DNA of 64,000 nt from Gorsachius magnificus (GCA_034008185.1 CM067086.1:64970985-65034984), one strand, 5' to 3'; counted from the stretch's first letter, positions 36,701-48,120 are shown. The notes: a model not told the origin generated them from the sequence alone. Made by a program: numbers and translations.

Positions 36701-36860
36701 ATGGCTGGGGCTGGGTCAATGTTTAACTGAGCAGGGAAGGACTTGTGGGCACGAGCCAGCCCTGGCCTCAGCAGCCGCAGGGAGCTCCCTGCAGTGGCTC
36801 GCAAGGGTCCTTCAGCCTTCAGGGAGGACGGTGCACGAGGGGTTTTCCTTCTGCTTTCAA

Positions 36861-36877
36861 AGCCACTGCTCTGTAAA
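36861..36877 (+). promoter_or_regulatory. CCDC198: Possible 5' UTR splice acceptor and Kozak context of CCDC198
   Basis: GGTTTTCCTTCTGCTTTCAAAG is a good acceptor tract ending at 36862, only 15 bases before the start codon. If used, transcription begins in an upstream non-coding exon within the 27.7-36.8 kb spacer. No TATA box or CpG island is evident immediately upstream, which mildly favours a spliced leader. Confidence 0.35.
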
Positions 36878-37094
36878 ATGGGCCTGAGCTCTTCCAAGGC
36901 ACACCCCAAGGTGACCAAGGTGGCACCGATGCTCACCAAGGAGGACCTGCCCACTCTCACTGCCCCGTACCGGCTCCCTGGCGTGCCGGGAGAGCCCAGC
37001 CTGCACTCACCGGCCATGGCAGAGTGGGGAAACCCCACGTTTCACCAGCAGCTTCCACCTCTCCGGGAGACCTGGTACGGGAGAGCCTCTTCAG
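36878..37094 (+). CDS. CCDC198: CCDC198 exon 1 (first coding exon, myristoylation motif)
   Basis: The start ATG has a good context (AAAATGG). The exon runs 72 codons plus one base to donor G|GTAAGA. It begins MGLSSSK (Gly2, Ser6, Lys7) and ends with the conserved LPPLRETWYGRASS. The middle part is Pro-rich and diverges from mammals. A pyrimidine-rich AG at 36861-36862 suggests that this exon could start at 36863 and be spliced to a non-coding leader exon upstream; the sequence alone does not decide this. Confidence 0.93.
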
Positions 37095-40000
37095 GTAAGA
37101 GGGTCTTCAACAAATTGAGAAGTGCAGGGCAGAGACCCACGGGGGCACCAGCTGGGGCTGCGGGTTTGCAGCGCAGGGTGGGTCTGTGCGTATGCCAATC
37201 TGCAGCTGTAGCTTTTTGCCTTTTTCAGGACATTTTAGCTTTGGGGGAAAATTAATTTTTTTTCCTCCAGCCTGTTTTGGAAAGCATCTCAGTCACCAGA
37301 GCCCAGAGCCCAGGCTCCTTACTCCCATCAGTCATCCCCCTGGGAACAGCCCCACTCCCCAGCATCGACCTGGCGTGTAAGGGCACCAGCCTGCACCCGA
37401 GCAAGCCCTGAACCTCCCAGTTATACAGCCATTCCGCTCACCTGCTGCCACTGGGCATATCAACATCATTAGCTTAATTAGAATTAGATTCTGGGTAATG
37501 TGCTCAGCAGGTAAAATTCAGCATTAAAATAAGTTATAGCCACGTCTTGCACAGGGCTAATTTCATCAGCCAAGAGGCAGAGGAATGCAAACAGCGTAGC
37601 TGTGTGTGTTTTAATACGAGTGGCATCGTGCAGCCTCTCCCGCAGCCTTTCGCAGCAGGGCTTAAACTCCATCCATACCCAAACCCTTCCCAGAGGTGAA
37701 GGAGGAGGTTTGCACCCATCCGAAAGTGGATGCACAGCTCTGTACAAGCTGGATGGTGACGAGTGGCTTCCCACAGCCACATCAGGTGAGCGTAGGGAGA
37801 AACCCCCTTGAACACCAACATGGTCTGAGAAAGGGCAACGCAGAAGAAGGAGGATCTGCAGCCCTAGCACTCTCCTCCACTCTTTTCCATTTCCAAAAAT
37901 GAATTTCTGACACATGCCAGGCAGTGTTATGCACCGCTGCTTCACCAGGGGCTGGGTATTTCCTTCAGGATCATCCACCCCAAGGCATCAGGAAAAGGTG
38001 AAAGCAAATAAACCCCTGGCACAGTAGCAGTGGTGCTCCCGGAGCTGGAGGTCTGGGGGCAAACACAGATCAGGTCCGGCTGCACAATAAGGGTTTTCAA
38101 GTTCTTCATGATAGCGAGAGCAACCAAATATTCCTGTTCTGGAAAATTGTCATCACTGGCTATTTAACAAATGCTTGTAAAAGACGCATACTTTTATAAA
38201 AAAAACCCCACAACTTTAAACCCCCCCTCAATAAATGTCATTTTCTATTACTTTTCATTTTCAGAAATAAACCGAGTATGCTCAGGAGTACTTGAGCGAT
38301 GTATTAGCTTGAGCTGCTGTCTAAATAAGCAAAGTCTCTAAGAGAATAGGTTTTATTTGGTTTATAAGGGTTCATCTTGGCTTGTGTTAAATCCCACTTC
38401 CTCTGGTGGGGAGAAGCCGCTGCTACTAAAGTGCAAGGGTAAAAACATAAAAGTCACAAGAATGACTTCAGCTTGGGCCCCCTGCTCCCTCGGTGGTGGC
38501 CGTGCGGTGGGACAATGCTCCCTCCCCACCAGCATCGCCCGGGGGTGCCAGGACCATCCCTGCCCCAGGACCCAGCAGGGCTGGGGGCAGCAAGTGCTTG
38601 GTTCCCAGTTCTGTGTCTGTGGAGGATAAGGGCAAATCTTCTACAAGGCAAAGGTGGATGGGGTGAGAGGGAATAATTTAAATATATTTAAAAAAAATAT
38701 ATATATAAGGGAGAAATAACTTCCCCAAAGCCATACACCTTGCCAGGGCAAGCTTCTCCCAAGCCCAAGTCCCAGCCCCTTGCCTGTCCCATGCTCCCAG
38801 CACCATGAGCCACCTCCTTACGTTTTACTTCCCCCTTAGAAATTCTGCACTAATTTGCCCTGCAGATTGAGAGGCAGTAACTCAATAAACCCCGCTTTTG
38901 CCATTACAAGCTGGTATCTCGGCCCATGCTCCCCAGCAGCTGAGCTCTGTCTCTGGAGGCGCCGCCTATGCTGGAAATTTTCACTTTGGGCACCCATTCC
39001 TGCCTGCACGGAGCATCTGCAGCTTTGCTTGGCAGTTAATCATTGCCGGTTAATCATTGCCGGTTAATCATTGCTCGTGCCCAGCAATCATTTACCCGCT
39101 AGAGTCACTGCCTCCTCCCATACCCCAGCGCCCTCCCTCCATCACCTTCTCCCTCTCTTCCCCAAGAGCCCTGCCTTGGCAATCTTCCACAGGGCTCATT
39201 TAAAAGGGACACTGAAGTCCCCCACAAGGTGACCTCCAAAGTATTAATTTTCTTTTTGATACAACTATTAAATTTGGCATCAACTGTAGTGTAATCCCTG
39301 CACTTTACCCCCAACTCTCCTCCCCTGCAGCCACCTCGAGGCTCCCACCACACGGGAGCAGGAGCTGCTCAGCAACACCTCCCTCGAATCCCCGTATAAA
39401 ATGGCATTCAAATGCACCAAGACAGTTTTTTGGGAAAATAGGTGGGATAGAGAAACTTTTGTAAAATAAATACTTATTGCACATTCAAGAATTTGCACTA
39501 GGGAAGAAAAAAAAAAAAGGCAGTGGTGTCCACCAGTGCAGAACGGACCCGAGCCCAGCTCATGGTCAGGCCTCAGTGAAAGCAAAGCACTGCTTTAATA
39601 ACTAACAGGCGATCACTGGTGTGTAGCACGCTATTTCAGGCTGATTTCCAAAGGCGATGAGGGTCTGACATCGCTCTGCTTGTCTGTCCATAACCCACTG
39701 ACTCCTGAACTCACTGGCTGGCTGTAGCCCAGCTCTGCTGCGGTCAGTAACAGCATCAGAGATGTTTCTCAGTTCCACCAAAAAATAACAATAATAAAGT
39801 CTCAGGGACTGACCAGCAAGGAGAGATCCAAACTGCTGCCCATGCGCCATTTTAAAAGCTTTGGGAGGCCACAGGAGACACAGAGGGTGGTTATTGTCAC
39901 ATAGAGGTTGCATGAGATGTTAGAGAGGGAAGTAGGAGAGGTACGTGGCAGACATTTGTTAGAAACCACAGGCACAGGTACGACCTCACTTGATTTCTGC

Positions 40001-43000
40001 AGCTAATAGAATAACTTACACCATGTGTTATTGGGGTACACTGAGACATCAGTGGGACATGCCAGCCAAAAAACAAAGGCAGAAAACTATTGCTGAGTAC
40101 AGCCTAGCAGTTGATGATCACCCAAAAGTAACTTCATCCATTTCTTCTCCAATCTTTAAGGGCCCCTTTCTTTCAACACCGTGCTGGAAAAGGGAGAAAC
40201 CAGCATCATTAAACAGCACCCGCCTCGAAGACCTCAAGTAAGACGAGTTTGAAAAGCTCCCTACGAGTTGCTCCCATTGACATGGGCTTTCTTGGGGACA
40301 TGGGCACATGTCCCAGCACCACTGTGGGGCAAACAAATGTCCTACAACAATGCAAGTAGGAGGTCCTGCCTCTAGACGATCATCCCTAGATGAGCTTTAT
40401 CACCAGCCCAAGTTTGATACCTGGGGCAAAGCAGGTACGTTGACCACAAAGAGGTTATTTTTGGTTCAGTAACACAAAGGAGAAGACTTCACCTTCTAAG
40501 AACAGAAAAAGAGGGACCAATGCAGCAAGGCCCTGCCTTTGCCCTCCTGCCTGACTCCATGGCTTTGCTGGCCAGCCCCTGTGTGCTATGGAGACACACA
40601 ACGAGGACACGTGTTTCGGCGCTGGCCGTGAAGCCACCTCTCCTGTGATGACCCACTTTCCTTTGTGGTGTCTGGGCACCTGCAGCCAAATCTTAGTGCT
40701 CCCATGGGGCTAACATGGCTAAGACAGAGCCCTTTGCAGGAGGGATCCAACTTGTATCACATGGGGCTGGGTTTGGCTTTTAAGGCCAAATATCCCATCA
40801 AGGTCTGGCATCAGCTTAGGGGCAGAGAGGTGGGTAAAGCAGACAGATGTGCTTTGCAATATGGGCTGGTGAAGGTACAGAGCAATTATTTTAGGTTTCA
40901 AGACTTGCTGTGCATGCTGTGTATCTACACGCGCCTTCACCTTCTTCCCTCAATAGCACTGTATATACCTGTGCATACACACACATCTGTACATCTAGAT
41001 ATAAAAAAAATCCTCCCCAGACAAACATGAAACACCCTTGTTTACTGCTCCATGGCCATCCTTCCCCACTCCTGCTCTTCCCAGATCCCTTCTCCAAGCC
41101 CTGAAACCCACGACTCTGCCTGACCTGGCAATGAGGTTTCTCCCCACACAAGAGTTATTATAACATAACTAAAACTCCAAAAATATATTTTTATCTATAT
41201 AATTCACTGCAAAGAAGGAAAGGAAACACCACTAGCGTACCATGCTGCACAAGGATTAGAATTGCTATTTCATTTAAAAATTAAAAAGTGACAAGAAGCC
41301 CTCCACGTGCATTTTCCGAGGCTGATATTTTTGTGCACTGATCCTTCTATACAATACAAAACCCAGGTGAGACTCAGGCCATCACATGCTCACAGGGCAA
41401 AGCTGGAGCTGCATTACCGGGGCTGTACAATTCTTGCCGTGAATCAGGTTATTTCGAACCCAGGGAAGGACACTGCTTTCTGTGCTTCACCTGTATTTTC
41501 ATTGCTCCTCCACACCCTCCCAAGCCGGTCAGCAATACCTTCCAACTTCGCATCGCTTACCTGTTCACTACTTAAGATGCAAAGCTGTTGGTGTTTGGCC
41601 AAGATTGAGTTCTCCCTCCTTCCTTTCGTGTCTGCAAAGGGTCAGAGAGGAACATTGGGGACACCAGGATCAGCCCCTCTCCGGATGCTCCCCTACTTTG
41701 CTCCTCAGACCTTTCCCCTTCAGAGCCCCTGCTTGATTTAGGGAAGCTGAAGGGCAGAGCCCCTGCCCTTTAGCTACATTTCTTCTCTGCTGCTTGGCCC
41801 AGGTCTGCGGGCTCCAAAACTGAGAGCAAACAGGGCTCAGAAGAATAAAATCAGGCAGGGAAAGGGGACAACTTGAGCAGACCCCTCCAATCCTGGGTGC
41901 AGCAGGGTGTCCTGCATGGGGAAGCACTTAGCTGCTGGAAATAACCCTCCTGTGTTCTCATTAGGCAGGACTTCCAATTAGCAATTAAGGGCTAATGTTG
42001 TACCACTGCTGAGAGCCTTCTAAGAAAGCCCAGCTGTGTGGGGCACATCAGCAGCCTAATTAGGTGGCTGGAGGGGGTCCTCAGCGGTTGGTGGCTGGGA
42101 ACAAACAGAGGCAAATGCATTTCTTGGCTGTTTAACCCAAGAAAGAGATGTATTTACCTTGACCATCCATGTGCTTCTCTGTAGGGCGCCTGTAGATGCT
42201 GGGTCATCCCAGCACTGGGTGCAGCTTGGACCAGCGCTGGGGCTGCTCTGGGTTGCACCAGCACCAGCCTGCCCTCAGCTGCCACCGGGCACCTTCCTCC
42301 CCAACACCTATATAACCCCTTGCCCTTAAAATCCTTGGGTGAACATCTCACTTCCCTGCACTGCTTTGAGACCCCCCCCCCTTCCTCCCTGAGAGCATCT
42401 CCACTCTCCCAAGATTTGGTGACAAACCCTCTGTGCATGTCCCACAACAGCAAACTCACTGAAGCAGGGGTGCTGTGCTCAAGCCTTCCTTGCTGTGATT
42501 AAGGTCTTTTTAAGTTAATAAAGAACAAATGAGCCACCAGACAGGGTCAGCTGAAACCCAGGCTGTGGCTCTGGCCAAGTCTGATGGCTTCAGGTGGCCA
42601 CCAACTACTGAATAAAGTGTCCCTGGATTTGGTGGGAGGGTGAGGGTGCAGCACCTGGAATGAGCCCAGCTATGCCTGGTGAAGTGTCATGTGGAATCGC
42701 AGCCTCATTTAAAAATCTCCTGCCAGCATGTAGTTTTTAGTCATTGATCTTATTTCCATTCTGGCTGTCTTTATGCATTATTAAAACACTGATAATACTC
42801 GCTGCAGGACAACACCACTGGTAATCCTATCCCATGCTTCTGCCATTGCTGTTAGGTGGTGTAAACAGCACCAGCAAATGCCCTGTTCCCTGCGGGAATA
42901 TTTTCAAAGACAGCGGAGCAGGATGATGTGGCCTTCTCAAGGACTTTTAGAGGATTTTGGTTGTTTTTCCAGAGAAAAATCCCATGAGCTTCACAGGCAT

Positions 43001-46000
43001 GAAAGAAAAGAGTCAATTTTCCAGCCTGCGACACAACTTTAGCCGAAAGCCTGAAACTTGGCTTCCCCGCCAGGCTCAGCAAGACGAGCCAATAGATGCC
43101 TTCAGCCACCCCACGCTGGCTGCCTTGGTGGCATCTAGGCCTGGTGCACAGCCTGGACCGCAGCTTGTGGTGTCACATGCTGCCATCTAGTGCCATTTTT
43201 TAAGCTTCATATTCAGTTTTGTGGGGTTTTTTTGATGCTGAAAGACATGTCATAGAATCATAGAATACCAGGTTGGAAGGGACCTCAAGGATCATCTGGT
43301 CCAACCTTTAACTTGGCGTTAACTTTTTAACTTGGCGTTTGGGGATGCCTCCTTTACGTTCTACTGCTGATTATTTTTCTTCTGCGTTATTGCATTGACT
43401 TGTGGGATGCTTCAAAATTACAGCTCAGGCTTTGGCAGCAGTTCAGTGCAGACAGGCAGAGGCATGCCACTGTTTAGAGGACACTCTAGTTCATATTCAA
43501 GAGGTTAATGATGTCCCACACAAAGTGTAAGTCAGGTCTTACTGATGAAGTCCTGGATAATGCTCCCCTTAATTTTTATGGAAGCTGGACTCAGCTCCCA
43601 TCCTAGAGGGGAAAAACTGGCAATATCAAGGCATGAAATGACCCAGTATCCTCTGGTAGCTTGGCACAATTTAAGGAGACAACTTACCTCCTTAAGATAA
43701 AAATCCATGCTCGGGGCAATCTGTAAAGCAAGTCTCTGCCCACTTCCATTAGCCACCAGGAAAGACCCTTTGTACCATGCACAGTTCTGCAGAGAAAGAT
43801 TGTACTCAGGCCAACATAAAAGAGACTTCTTGGACGGAGGGAATGGTGCTCTGCGTCTCAGGCATCTGGGATGTGCCCTTGGATGACCTGCCAGGAGACT
43901 TACATTAAATTATGATGCTTCTCCATGCTTCAGCTTCAACATGAAGCAATCTGGGCTGGGGTTTGTCTTCACTCGGGTCTTGGCTGGAGCCTTGGGCACT
44001 TTTGAGGCTCAAAGAGAAATACCTACAGGAGTAAAGCTAAAGTCAGACTGGGCTTTTGCTCCTTTGACTCTAATGCAGGAGACTCCCCCAGTTTTGTTGA
44101 CTCCCAAAGCACCTAAGGAGTTGTTCATCTCCCTAGAGCATCTGCTAGAGATGTCAATCTCCTTCCTATATCCCAAGCAGCCAGGACACAGCTGGAGCTG
44201 GAAAAATGTCAATGTAGTTTCATATAAGGGTTTATGATGGTGTGGAACAAGCAGTGCTGAATATTATAAATATTGGACTTGTAGAGGCTTGAACCAGCTG
44301 GCCCTCCACAAGCAATTGCTTCTGCAAAGCCCTGGAGTCAGCAAGAAGTGTCTGCAAGCCCAAAACCAAAGGTAAGTGCATGGATCAAGCCCTGTGCATG
44401 GGTCGTTGCTGGCTGCAGGCTCCTTTCCCTTGTGCTTCAGGCACCTCAAAAAGCCAAAAAGCAGAAGTTGGTGTTTTACACTGGCTGTGCTCCCACCCCT
44501 GGCTAAGCCCAGGAACCAGCTGAAACACCGCTGCATGGGTGAAAAGATATAAAATAAGAGGAATATTTTTGAATCTCCAGCATGACAGTTCCCTGGATGA
44601 CCTGGTGAGCCAGGACCTTAAATATTTTTGAGGCTAAAGGTTTGAGGACCACTTTTTTAAATGGCTGAGTAACTTGAACACCCATCACTTGCAGGAGGCA
44701 GGGAGAGGGCTGCAACCCCAAACATGCAGAAGCAGTTCTTCCCTTTGGATCATGAGATTATCTTGGCCAGCCAAGTTGAAGCAGTTAACACCTCGGGGGG
44801 CAGAAACATGTATACATTGTTTTAATGAAGATTATTTTCCATCGTGCCCCAGAGCTGTGAGATAAACTGCAAGCGCAGTAGAAAACTGTGATAAATTTCT
44901 GCAAGTTGGCTACGCAGGGAGCTGCTCGCTGCCTTTATCCAGGAGCGCTCGAGGGGCCGGGTGTGGATTTGCGAGCTGGTGGCTGTTCCTTTCTCTTTCA
45001 GAAAATGCAGGTTGGTTTATTTATGTTTTTGAACACCTTGTAGGCTCTGGAGAAGAGGGGGCAAAGCCTGAGGCACCTCCCTGGCAGGCGGCAGCACTTG
45101 CACAAGCTGCAGATGCTGGACTTGACTCGCAGGCGCCAAGAGGTAATGCTGAGATGGATTTGGGGGAATGCTGGGGCTTCCCCTCTCGGACGGGGGTCTG
45201 CCCATCCCTGGTGTCTCTCCCATGGACCAAGAGTCTTAAAGCCTGTTGCTGGGAAGAGCAAATGAAGCTTTCCTGGTAATTACTTCTGATTTTTGCAAAG
45301 CTTTACCTTCATTTGGCTGTGGCCCATGGAGAAACCAAAAAATCTCTGTCCGGGTCATGTTCTGTCATATACCCAGTTTGGCAAATACCATTTGCGCTGG
45401 TTAAACTACTCGACTGCGTAATTATTTTCAGCGCCAACCCCCTAATGATATGCCGTGTTGAGCTGTTAAAACGTGTTTGCTCGTCTGCTGCTTGTGTTGA
45501 CAACTCGTTTGCAAACCCAGGCAGAGCTGAAGCAAAATCTCCACAGGGAGGCAAAAATCAATAAACAAAAAATCAAGGAATTCAGCCCAAAGAAAGTCCT
45601 TGACACTCTCCAGAGAGGTGACAGCGCTGAAAGCCGAGACCTCATCCCTGCTGAGCACAATCAGCGTTTTCATGGAGACGACTGTGGTAAGTAGAATAAT
45701 TTTCCAAGGAGATGTAAAACTTGCCAGCCTCTTAAATGTCATCAAAGTTGTTTCCCTATGGAAGCTGCTTCCATGGCTCCATCTCCTGCTGTGACACGAT
45801 GCAAGGTCAAAAGAATGGAGGGGGGCGGGGGGAGCAGTGAGATGTCGTCGCAAGGCAAAGTGTTGGGATGCCTCAGAGCAGGACGCGGGTCTCCGGGCTG
45901 CTTCTCTGACAGCATCCGGACCGACCTGAGTGGATGTGAAATAAGAGCCATGGAATAGCCATAGGAGCATAAAAGCAAAGTCCCCAGGGCCAGGCCCCTG

Positions 46001-48120
46001 CAGAAGCAGCTTTCCACCGGCAGAAGAGTCTCAGCTTGTCCCACAAGTCCCTGCATGGAAAACTGAGTACCAGGGCAGAGGGTGTCCCTGGGGTCCCATG
46101 TCCTTGGAGAGGCAGGGAGTCCACTGGGCAAAAACATCCCAGGAGGTGAGCATACAGACCGCTGCATAGCTGGACATAGATGGGCTGGGGGGAACCTCCA
46201 AAGCTCCACCAACATGATGGCCAAAGCGGTGAAGGAGAAAATTAATGGAAAACGACTGCCTGAATGCCCACGCTAACCCAGCGATTGCCCCGTGCAAGTG
46301 CGGAGCGGGTCCCTTTCTGGAGGGAGCACAGGGCTGAACCGCTGGTAACTGCAGTCATCAGTGGGTACACAACCGCGTGGTTCCCTGGCAAAATATGCTG
46401 GGCACATGGTGCAAACAACCCGCTCAGCAGGGTGGGCTTCAGAAGAGCTCTTCTACTGCACCAGGTTGGTTACATCTCAAATTTTTCTGCTCTGGAGAAA
46501 GGATGTGTGATGTTCCCTTGCAGCAAAAGGGAAACCTGGATGATTTGAGATCGCTGGTTACTTTCAGGGCCCTTGTGAGACTGTTTATTGGGAGAACAGT
46601 CAGCCTTATCTCTCCACCTTGACATGCATGAAGGACTGAAGGAGGGTACTCACATACATTTTGGGGTGTTGAGCCTTGCAGTAAGTCTACTCTGGCAGAC
46701 CACCCTTGGGCACATTGGGAAGTTGGAACCAGGCTCAGCAGGAGAAAGAAATGGAGAATGAGTTGCTTGAGCAGCAGCTGCCAGAGATTTGCTCCTGGCT
46801 TCATCACTGCATGGTCCACCAATATGTTGCATTCATATGCACGGTGTAGCCTCTGGACTCCTGCCATCCTTAAGTGACCATGGGGTAAACGTTACAGTCA
46901 CTGAGGTTACTCACTTTGTAGGTTTAGTTTTATATGGAAATAGCTTCCCACTGCCCAGAGCCAGGCAATTTCCATGGCAGATTTGCATTCGTCTGGGCGA
47001 CGTGTAATTAAGGTGAGGTGTCCTTGGTTAGATGATTTCCAGCCGTGGTTCCGTTTGACTTTCAATGTCTGATGTGAAAACACATCAGGTGAAATTAATT
47101 TAACAGCGGCAGATCTCAGCCTCTCTTGGGGATGTCTCCCCGCCGCAGCCCATGCCATAGTGCAGTAGGGAGCACAGCATGGTCTGCGTGAGAGCGATGC
47201 CAGCCCGCACTGAGCAGGGGATGTTCATTCCCCCGCACGCCTCGAGGATGGGCGAGCAGCCGGAATGGACGTAGCATAAATCTGGAGGGCTGACCTGCGG
47301 TGCTTTGGATTTGGCCATGACTCCGATCTAAACTTTGGGGCACTGGTGGACACAGGGTAGGGGAGAAGCTGGGGAGGGTGGAAATGCCAGGGCACAGAAG
47401 GTGACCTTACTGTCCCCAAAGAAGGGGAAATCAAAGCGAATCTCAGCCACCACTTTGTATTGACATCCCCAAGGCACAAGCCCTGCTCTGCTTTGCTTGC
47501 CCATGACAACCTTTGGCACAGGCTGGAGACATTACCGAGGGTGAAAATGCTTAAATTAGTGAAAAACTTGTCTGCCAGTGAACTTTCACCAGGAGAAAGG
47601 GGAACGGACTTGGCTGCTCCTATTCCCACATGTTTCTTCACCTTAGCTCTCTCCTGCTTGGCGATAAAACCATACTGCCTCTAGCCAGACTCTATAATTT
47701 CACCAAATATAATCCTGATTATATTATACCTTACCCTGCCCAGCCCCGAGCATGGGCTCTGGTCTTACAGGGACCTCTCAGGATCTTCTTTACATTCCTC
47801 CAGCCGCCCATAGCCATTTCCAGCTAAACTCTAGGTGACTGGGCATGCACCTTTGCAAAATTATGATACTTTCTTTTTCTCCCCAAGGAAACACGTGGGG
47901 TACAGGACTCTCCTCTGAAATTTCTCCAAGCAAGAGCAAGAAGGTTGACCTGTGGTTCTGCAGGGAGTCACGGACAAGGGATCTGTTCTGGGACACCTCC
48001 AGCACGGGCTCCGAGGAGTGGGAAAGGGAAGAGAAGAAGATTTGCCACAAGCCTACCCTTGTGAGAACCAAGACAGAGAGAATTTCTCTCTTCGATGACT
48101 TTTTTGACAAGGATTTCTAA
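36878..48120 (+). CDS. CCDC198: CCDC198 (C14orf105/FAME), coiled-coil domain containing 198, six exons, complete
   Basis: Six exons (217+77+87+99+166+233 bases; phases 1-0-0-0-1) give 292 residues plus stop, against about 296 in human. Conserved landmarks in order are: N-terminal MGLSSSKAHPKVTKVAP; QLPPLRETWYGR at the end of exon 1; GETSIIKQHPP in exon 2; LEP…SQQE in exon 3; a basic coiled-coil-like stretch (QHLHKLQMLDLTRRRQEAEL) across exons 4-5; HREAKINKQ in exon 5; and the C-terminal RTKTERISLFDDFFD. Gly2 with Ser6-Lys7 fits an N-myristoylation signal, so membrane attachment is likely. The human protein is named Factor Associated with Metabolism and Energy and is prominent in kidney; its molecular activity is unknown. 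The ATG at 36878 has A at -3 and G at +4 and begins the conserved N-terminus. The gene follows SLC35F4 in the same orientation, as in human. Confidence 0.94.
37095..40160 (+). other. CCDC198 intron 1
   Basis: It contains the triplicated HNF1-like repeat (39034-39075) and an (AT)n tract near 38690-38707. No CR1 is recognised. Confidence 0.8.
39034..39075 (+). repeat. 14-base tandem repeat, three copies (HNF1-like sites)
   Basis: The unit is GGTTAATCATTGCC. Copies are at 39034, 39048 and 39062, with one change at the first base and one at the last. Each contains GTTAATCATT, which matches ten of the first ten positions of the HNF1 consensus GTTAATNATTAAC. It lies in CCDC198 intron 1. Confidence 0.9.
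40161..40237 (+). CDS. CCDC198: CCDC198 exon 2
   Basis: This short exon lies between acceptor TTCTTCTCCAATCTTTAAG and donor CAA|GTAAGA. The two leading G's complete the Gly codon split by exon 1; 25 codons follow, ending in phase 0. It reads PLSFNTVLEKGETSIIKQHP then PRRPQ. The block ETSIIK-HPP matches the mammalian protein. An in-frame TAA overlaps the acceptor, so the frame is open only from the splice site onward, which fits a real exon edge. Confidence 0.9.
43250..43305 (-). mobile_element. CR1 LINE 3' tail (very short)
   Basis: CATAGAATCATAGAATACCA then GGTTGGAAGGGACCTCAAGG and ATCATCTGGTCCAACC is a CR1 end of about 55 bases in CCDC198 intron 2. Confidence 0.88.
43307..43339 (+). repeat. 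14-base duplication beside a CR1 tail
   Basis: TTTAACTTGGCGTT occurs at 43307 and at 43326, beginning directly at the inner edge of the CR1 fragment. Confidence 0.8.
44285..44371 (+). CDS. CCDC198: CCDC198 exon 3 (divergent)
   Basis: This is 29 codons, phase 0 at both ends, between acceptor GGACTTGTAG and an ideal donor AAG|GTAAGT. It encodes RLEPAGPPQAIASAKPWSQQ then EVSASPKPK. It aligns residue for residue in length with the mammalian exon that starts (K)LEP and contains P-xI-S…SQ-E…K-K, but only about a third of positions agree. An in-frame TAG forms the acceptor, as in exon 2. It was found by splice phase and spacing, not by simple open-frame length. Confidence 0.85.
45044..45142 (+). 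CDS. CCDC198: CCDC198 exon 4, start of coiled-coil region
   Basis: This is 33 codons, phase 0 at both ends, between acceptor GAACACCTTGTAG and donor GAG|GTAATG. It encodes ALEKRGQSLRHLPGRRQHLH then KLQMLDLTRRRQE. The pattern LEK…RQ-LHK-Q-L…RRQE is shared with mammals. It is strongly basic with heptad-like Leu spacing. Confidence 0.93.
45521..45686 (+). CDS. CCDC198: CCDC198 exon 5
   Basis: The acceptor is TTTGCAAACCCAG and the donor G|GTAAGT; 55 codons plus one base. It begins AELKQNLHREAKINKQ, matching the mammalian ELK-SLH-EA-INKQ, and then a hydrophilic, poorly conserved region (KKVLDTLQRGDSAESRD…). Compared with human, the stretch after INKQ is rewritten but of similar overall length. 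Confidence 0.93.
47888..48120 (+). CDS. CCDC198: CCDC198 exon 6, C-terminus and stop
   Basis: The acceptor is TTTCTTTTTCTCCCCAAG. The first two bases complete a Gly codon, then 76 codons and TAA at 48118-48120. It contains DLFWDTSSTGSEEWEREEKK and the conserved C-terminal signature LVRTKTERISLFDDFFDKDF. The acidic/aromatic FDDFFD end is the best-conserved part of the family and may be a binding motif (inference). Confidence 0.96.

Larger units (their letters stand above)
27711..36877. other. Spacer between SLC35F4 and CCDC198
   Basis: About 9 kb with the densest repeat load of the window: a nested CR1 pair (28503-29311), a CR1 reverse-transcriptase fragment (31151-32180), a CR1 tail (33444-33712), a T30 run (29781-29810) and A-rich tracts (30392-30428). 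Sequence at about 32,500-32,690 is AT-rich and repeat-free and may be conserved non-coding. No coding gene is supported. Confidence 0.75.
40238..44284 (+). other. CCDC198 intron 2
   Basis: A short minus-strand CR1 tail (43250-43305) is followed by a 14-base duplication. The rest shows neither an exon nor a recognisable repeat. Confidence 0.75.
44372..47887 (+). other. CCDC198 introns 3-5 (interrupted by exons 4 and 5)
   Basis: The intronic parts are 44372-45043, 45143-45520 and 45687-47887. I recognise no repeat, RNA gene or extra exon in them. Confidence 0.75.

Noticed and set aside
42971..43190. Candidate exon containing DEPID
   Set aside because: Only a four-residue coincidence with the mammalian protein; there is no phase-0 donor at the right place.
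43941..44031. Candidate CCDC198 exon reading …FEAQREIPTG
   Set aside because: It resembled the expected SQREA block, but 44285-44371 fits phase, length and residues far better with an ideal donor.
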